64,000 bases of DNA from Trichobilharzia szidati. Lineage: Eukaryota > Platyhelminthes > Trematoda > Strigeidida > Schistosomatidae. Below are positions 58,270-64,000 of the stretch, one piece after another. The stretch lies in the NCBI GenBank assembly GCA_944472155.2, contig OX235277.1, forward strand, positions 33,738,804 to 33,802,803, given 5' to 3'. Every line of letters starts with the position of its first letter. Within the stretch, counting starts at the first letter, position 1. The translations under genes were made by a program, and so were the position numbers. The notes beneath the pieces are model-generated. The model made no database searches, was not told the DNA's origin, and saw only the letters and a list, made by a program, of their open reading frames with translations.

Positions 58270-61250
58270 GGTTGGGAATTTTGAGGGATACATTCGACCA
58301 TCATCATATTATTGTATCCGAGCTACTTCCATGGAATGGTAATCACAAGTAACGTTTCAGTCCCATTTAGATAATCGTCACTATTAAATTTGAGGTGTGT
58401 TCAGTCATCTAAGCTTCTGTTTTCTACTTTAATGGAGCGTAGGTTATCTTCAATGCAGAAGGCTACAGTTACTCATAGGCGGTAAGCTACTACAGAATTC
58501 AGAAGACTTAGGCAAGCAGTCAGGTAGGAACTATATCCCTTTTATTATTTCTGAGGTTCTCATCTACCAATGAATGATGAGTGCTCTTCCGCGTATTTGA
58601 CTGGGTTTCACGTAATCACCATCATACTTTCAGAAATAAACGTTCAAACCGTACAACTGCTTCCAGCAACGGAAAATGCTGTCAATAATTTAGGTGGCTA
58701 TTTTGATAAAAGCGTCGGTTGCTAAGCAAGTTCTTCATAAAACGCTTAATACCGACCGCACGTGAACTTCGAGGGGCAAACTGGTAACAGCTTTGGAAGG
58801 CTGTTAACTTACTCAAGTTCTAAACTCCTCTGGAAGATGCCACCTGAAAATGGATTGGTTTTATGGGGCTGTTAATGAACATATCTAAAACTACTTATTC
58901 AGAAGCCATCTTTGGTGGGAAAACGTCTACTGACTTTGCAAACCTCACTGGTACAATCTATGTACGACTAATTTGTAAATATATTATGACCGATAAGTCT
59001 TTCATCATGCTTCAATTGCCATATGTGGCTTGTCAGGGAAACAACAGCTTTCACATCGTTCGAGAATTTAAGCTGCAGAAAGAAAAGTATTAATCAGCCA
59101 TGCCATCTGACAAGCTGTCATGCTGTTACTTAATATACACGAGTGCTAGATGCTGAAAAGGACTATTTAGAATGCTGAAGATTACCCGAAATCAAAATTC
59201 CTATTTTTGGGGGCCAGCGGCCTGTAAAGCATATCCGTGCAAATTTAACTTATAAAAACAGTGACGGGTTGTTGTTTAAACACGCAACTGAAGACGAGGG
59301 AGTCTTGGAAAAATACTGAAGGCTTCCAGACAGTCTATAGAAAAAATGATAGGATGAAATGACAGGAAACGTGTTTGGAAAACAAAATGTGGTAGATGCG
59401 ATAAAAAATACAGTTTGTCTCAAATTTACGTCGTATATATATTATTTTATTCTGTACAGTTGGATTTGAGTCTCACAACTACTGGGAATTATTGATGTCG
59501 CATGTGCTATGACGCCTGTGGAAATGGCTCGCTTCTGTCCAAGGAGTGAAATAATAATAATAATGTATTTCATATAAATTTACAAATTTACATGAAAATG
59601 CATGCCATTTTTACAGGCACGATCAAGTATGATATAATATCAAATCGCAGATTGTCTACAAGTTAATCGTATTTCAACTGTTAAATATTCGACACATATA
59701 ATACACTCATTTTCTGAATTAGGCCGTATAGTTATTGAATTGTACAGTTGTCCTCCAGGTCGAGCGGGAAAATCGACTTCGTTCCGTTTTCATCCCGTGG
59801 TTGTAGGCATACGATAACCAACCAATATTGAGGTAAGTACACCTTTTGCAAGGGATTGGAATCTGTTTTAGAAAAATTAAAGTGCTGAGGTGAATCATTA
59901 AATTGTAATGAAATAGGTAAGTGCAAGTATCATTAATAAATGCACTAATAAAGGAAACACCATAGGGTAACAACATTCATTCGCAATGTATAATGCTACA
60001 GATATATCACTAACTATCATGATATCCACTTTTGGTTTTAATACAATTATCCTCATGCCAGTTGTTTTTATTTTATACCTTTTTGTGCATTTAGTGCACA
60101 ACCGTACCCTTCAGAGAGTAGGAGTATAATAAGTAATGAAGAGCTATAAGATGTTAAGTTTAATGGAGTAAAATGAGGATCAAGTAAAGACGTTGTCAGA
60201 AAATAAATGAGATAAGACATTGTGGAGTGGTATGAAAAGATCTGACGATAGACAGCAAGTTAATTTATAAGATGCCCCATAAATCTGAGCAGATCCCACA
60301 TGGTCGCATCTCAACAATAGGCTGGGTGAATGGTATATATTTAAAGGTAGAAGCATGATCTGTCAAGGCGTTCATTGTTATCTTTTTCAAGATAAAGATT
60401 TAAGCCCTCATAAAAATCAGAAATATCTCGAGCCTTCAAATTTTTTAATGCTGTTCCTGCAGAATGGGGCGATTCACCTTAGTGACCCCCACCATATCTA
60501 CTGATCAGCTAACTCCACCCTCCCACCTTTTTTGATGTTAGGCTCTGAGACTATGATTATTATGGTTACCGCAAATATATTGCTTGGTACCAGACATGTT
60601 CGTACCCCATATTCCATCTCCCTAGCTTTCTTAATGAGTGCTTCCAATAGGTCCCCGCGTACATCTTTATGAACATATTATATATGTATGCATGCGTCCT
60701 AATGAACAGTTTACTTTATAAGAAGTCAAAAACCTTGAAGAATAACAAGAATAGGTTTTGTGAATAGTGGAGCAAGATTCAGCAGAACAATATAGTTAGG
60801 GTTCAATATAGGTAGTATGAACTGAAGGTAAGGTCGGTTGGCAGGACCAAGTGTACTAAATTATCACGACAGTTTTATATATAGTAAACATTTGACATTG
60901 CAAAGTAACCTGTCTACATATATTATAAAAAGATATTAGCAGAACCAACAAAATTTCAGCATTTGGTTAACAATACTACAGAAAGTTAGTGAGTCTTACA
61001 GGTAGCCGTAAAGTAAATCAATCTATGTATAATAAGAGTGTAATCAGTGTTATAATTCGTATTATCAAAGAATACATTAGGCTCAAAAACTGAATGTTAT
61101 AAGGGAAATAAGAGTGATAAACTAAGAGAACATTTGCTGCGTAAGTAATCATTTTAAGTATTTTAATGATAATCTAATTTCAAGTATTGAACATGCATAA
61201 TTACTAAGTATTATTAGGTTAGCCTAGGAACTAGTGTACTATCTGTAGTT
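58270..61250. other. Upstream sequence without recognised gene
   Basis: Several short frames with no family resemblance. Likely intergenic DNA and decayed repeats; the last few hundred bases (about 60900-61250) may be the 3' untranslated tail of the LINE that follows. Confidence 0.4.
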
Positions 61251-61279
61251 AAATATTGAAATGTCATGGTTTCACCACT

Positions 61280-61670
61280 CTACCAGCAGTTGAGATCATT
61301 TAGAAGGGCTAGGGTGGACATGTTAATATGTTTTTCTAGGCTCCTTTTGAAACTGTCAGGCCTTTCACAGGATCTAATCTCAGAGGGTAGTTGGTTCCAA
61401 AGTTTGCAATATTTAATGGTGAAGAAGTTAGCTCTAGTGGTGAGCTTATGGGTGTTAACCTTGAGAAGGCAGTTATGGTTGCGTAGTCCATACGATTTAG
61501 GATTAGCCCAGGTTATAGCCGAGTTACTGTTACAGTGCTTTCTTATAACTTTGAATAAGAGAAATAAATTGCACTTCACTCTCCTTAACCATAAGGGTTC
61601 CAAGTCCAGTCGAATACATCTGTCAAGGTATTCTATTTGCTGATCATAACCTATTATGCGTTTCGTCAGG
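61280..61670 (-). pseudogene. LINE ORF2 C-terminal part, frame-shifted
   Basis: Continues the preceding frame after one shift: SVQRFLTKRIIGYDQQIEYL, LEPLWLRRVKCNLFLLFKV, NCLLKVNTHKLTTRANFFTI, KLWNQLPSEIRSCERPDSFK, RSLEKHINM. The W..LP..I......F...L motif is the typical CR1-like C terminus. Confidence 0.85.
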
Positions 61671-63342
61671 AATCGTTGGACACTTTCAACCTTTTTCTGT
61701 CTGCTGATTTAAAGCTACTGTATAAGTGGGCACAGTATTCAAGTTTGGGGCGAATATATATCTTATATATGGCTAATCTGGCTTCTGGGGTGTAAAAGTT
61801 GCGTAGCACAAAGCCGGTGAGACGTTTACAATCAGATACCACCTTATTTGCATGTTCAGTAAAGGTAAGATCTGAGTATGTTACACCGAGATCTGTGACG
61901 GTGTTCGTGTCTGAGACAAGGTCACCGTACATGTATAGACACATGCTAGGTTTCCAACGTCCGAAGTATGTTATCCCAGATTTAGCTGGATTGAACATTA
62001 ACTGCCACTTTTCACTCCAGTTGCATAGACTATTTAGGTCTTGTTGGACTTTACTAGCAATATTTATATCATTATAGTCGAAATCATAGACAACTTTGAG
62101 GTCGTCTGCAAAGAGGTATGGCTTGCCATACTTGATCATAGAAACAATATCATTTATGAATACAATGGATAGAGTAGGACCAAGAACACTACCTTGTATC
62201 ACGCCGCTGGTTATTGGTTTGGATGTAGATAAGTAATGGTTGATTTTAACTAACTGTTCTCTTCCTGTTAGAAAGGAAGTTATCCACTCGAGTAGCCTTC
62301 CACTTATTCCATAAGATAGGAGTTTCAATATGAGTCTCTTATGTGGGACCTTGTCAAAAGCTTTCCTAACGTCTAGAAATAATGTTGCTGCTGAACGACC
62401 TTTGTCTACACACTCAGTAATGTGGTCGAAATAATCTAATTGGCAAGTAATGCACGATCTTCTATTTAGGAAACCGTATTGGAAGGCGGATATTAAGTCA
62501 CTCGAAAGCAAAAACTGAACAATTTGCTTCTTTATAATCTTTTCCATCACACGTGAAACCACGGAAGTAATGTTGATGGGGCGGTAATTATCTATGTCCG
62601 CTATAGGCCCGGTTTTGTGAATGGGTACAACGTAAGCTTTCTTCCAGCTATTTGGATATGTTCCACTCCTTAGCGAAGTTGAAAATATCTTGAGAAGAAG
62701 TAGATTCATGTCATTTCCACCCTTTTTTAAGAGGACAGAAGACATTCCATCTGGGCCGGGAGTATTAGTAAGCTTAAGAGTTGTGGTAGCTTTATCGATT
62801 TCTTGAGCGTTAAAGACTACATCGCTTAAACACCTTTCTGTTTTACGAGGGAAATCTATATCCTGGTCGTTTTCTAGAGTGTACAGTTTGGCAAAGTGCG
62901 TGCTAAACACCTCACATATATCCTCATCACTTTCGTGAGTAATGCCACCTAGGTGTATTATTTTTGGATATGTTGATTTGGAGTTAGTTAACCTACTTTT
63001 GAAGAGTTTGGCTATTTCTCCAGTGTTATGTGGCGACTGAATTGCCCGCGTCTCTTTATTTCTAAGACTTAGATTTTTTAACTCATGGATTCCAATGAGG
63101 ATTGTTTTGATAGCTATTAACGACGATAAGTCGTGATGTCTGTAGTAACTTAATGAATGCTTCCGCATACTTCTTCTTAATGATATTGGAATAAAATCAC
63201 CTTGAGGAATTTTGAATTTAATCAGTTTCACAGGCGCTATGACATCATTAACCGACTGTATATTGTCATAGAAGTTTTTAAGGACTTCCTCTAAGGAGTC
63301 ATTGAGTCTTGTATCTATCCACAGGTACTCTGCTTTATACAT
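61666..63342 (-). pseudogene. LINE reverse transcriptase, 558-codon frame
   Basis: Catalyses cDNA synthesis at the target site in the LINE cycle. Blocks in order: LKLTNTPGPDGMSSVLLKKG (about 195-215), WKKAYVVPIHKTG and YRPINITSVVSRVMEKIIKK (about 240-280), FQYGFLNRRSC, LFLDVRKAFDKVPHKRL with the first catalytic Asp (about 330-345), SGVIQGSVLGPTLSIVFIND (about 390), KPYLFADDLKVVYD with the catalytic FADD (about 415), WQLMFNPAKSG, VTDLGVTYS and the thumb ...RPKLEYCAH. It ends early at 61666 after a frame change; the expected QRFLTKRI continuation is in the next frame. The other catalytic residues look intact. Confidence 0.9.
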
Positions 63343-63479
63343 TTAAAGCGCATTTGATTTAAGATCTGTATCCGCACACATAAATATGGAATGAACTGAA
63401 GTCACCAATAAGTAGAGGCTGCTCAAGTGATGAGTAATCTACAAAAGTCCAGAGCAAATTATTGCGAAAGAATTTTGGA

Positions 63480-64000
63480 GCGAGGTTACAACCCGAATAA
63501 AGTTAATAACTTACAGTGAGTGAAATGCACACGGGGGGAGTCACTTTACTGGCACCATCAATATGGAAAAATGAAATACATTCACACCTGAGAGATATAG
63601 GTCGTTGTGATATTCGTTGAAAGTTTTTCTTACCTTGAACGACTGATGTTTGCTACAGGCAGGATAGACAGTGAAATGTAATCCCAATAAACAAATGGAC
63701 AACGCGGCGGCCTGCTACCAAAATTTCCATCCTACATATTGCATCAATTTCCTCGGATTTATTTTATTTTAATCAATCAATTATGTGTCCTAATCGTATT
63801 GTTTACTCCCGTGGCTATTTAAAACGTTTCTAATCGGCTGATTTACTAGTTTCTAATAAACTTAAGAAGAAGCCTCTTGGTGGATGGCAACGAGCTTCAA
63901 AGCGTTCTTCAATGCATTTGATCACTGTTCCTGTGATTATGAGCACAAATTGCAGATCTCTACCGAACAAGATCAATTACTTGCATTCTCTTTTATATTG
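63480..64000. other. Right window edge, no gene recognised
   Basis: A good donor-like AAG/GTAAGA at about 63632 on the minus strand is not joined to a usable frame. No repeat or protein family was recognised. Confidence 0.4.

Larger units (their letters stand above)
61255..63475 (-). mobile_element. Nearly intact CR1-like LINE (end of EN, full RT)
   Basis: Minus strand. Remnant of an APE-type endonuclease at about 63470-63360 (VDYSSLEQPLLIGDFSS), then a long reverse transcriptase frame 63342-61666, then a C-terminal frame ending at 61280. One frame change separates the last two, at a run of five A residues (about 61692-61698). The 5' part of ORF2 is missing or deleted. Confidence 0.85.

Noticed and set aside
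63600..63760. Possible first exon of TOM70 with a strong AAG/GTAAGA donor
   Set aside because: The frame that would join exon 2 has a TAG upstream and no ATG between it and the donor; the ATG at 55156 with the 36-base intron is simpler.

Overview
This is AT-rich, intron-rich eukaryotic DNA that reads as a blood fluke (Schistosoma) nuclear genome. The reasons are the mix of repeats: RTE-like and CR1-like LINEs, Penelope-like fragments, a gypsy-type LTR and gag remnant, and many short tRNA-headed SINEs, several carrying a hammerhead-like core of the kind known from the schistosome Sm-alpha family. The long-intron gene with one tiny 5' intron also fits. The species cannot be named from sequence alone.

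Only one cellular gene is supported: a complete TOM70 orthologue (mitochondrial outer-membrane import receptor) on the minus strand, 55156 down to 31539. It has ten coding exons with consistent phases, giving 711 codons plus a stop. The N-terminal membrane anchor is in exon 2, the chaperone-binding TPR clamp is in exons 3-4, and further TPRs run to the C terminus. The first intron is only 36 bases; the other eight are 1.5-4.2 kb and hold most of the LINE and SINE copies between 31.5 and 55 kb.

Layout. 1-1.85 kb: decayed RTE LINE. 1.86-18.14 kb: a large inverted duplication with arms of about 5.0 and 5.4 kb around a 5.8 kb spacer. Each arm has gained a different SINE with clean target duplications, and one arm has a pure (ATC)65 tract. 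The spacer carries a CR1-like LINE fragment and a Penelope-like tail. 18.1-31.5 kb: intergenic repeats, including a 5' LTR followed by a truncated gag. 31.5-55.2 kb: TOM70 and its repeat-filled introns. 55.2-64 kb: upstream DNA with a CR1-like fragment (56.1-57.2 kb) and a nearly intact CR1-like LINE (61.3-63.5 kb).

Most open frames in the window are remnants of mobile elements or chance frames. No operon, CRISPR array, rRNA or intact tRNA gene was seen.
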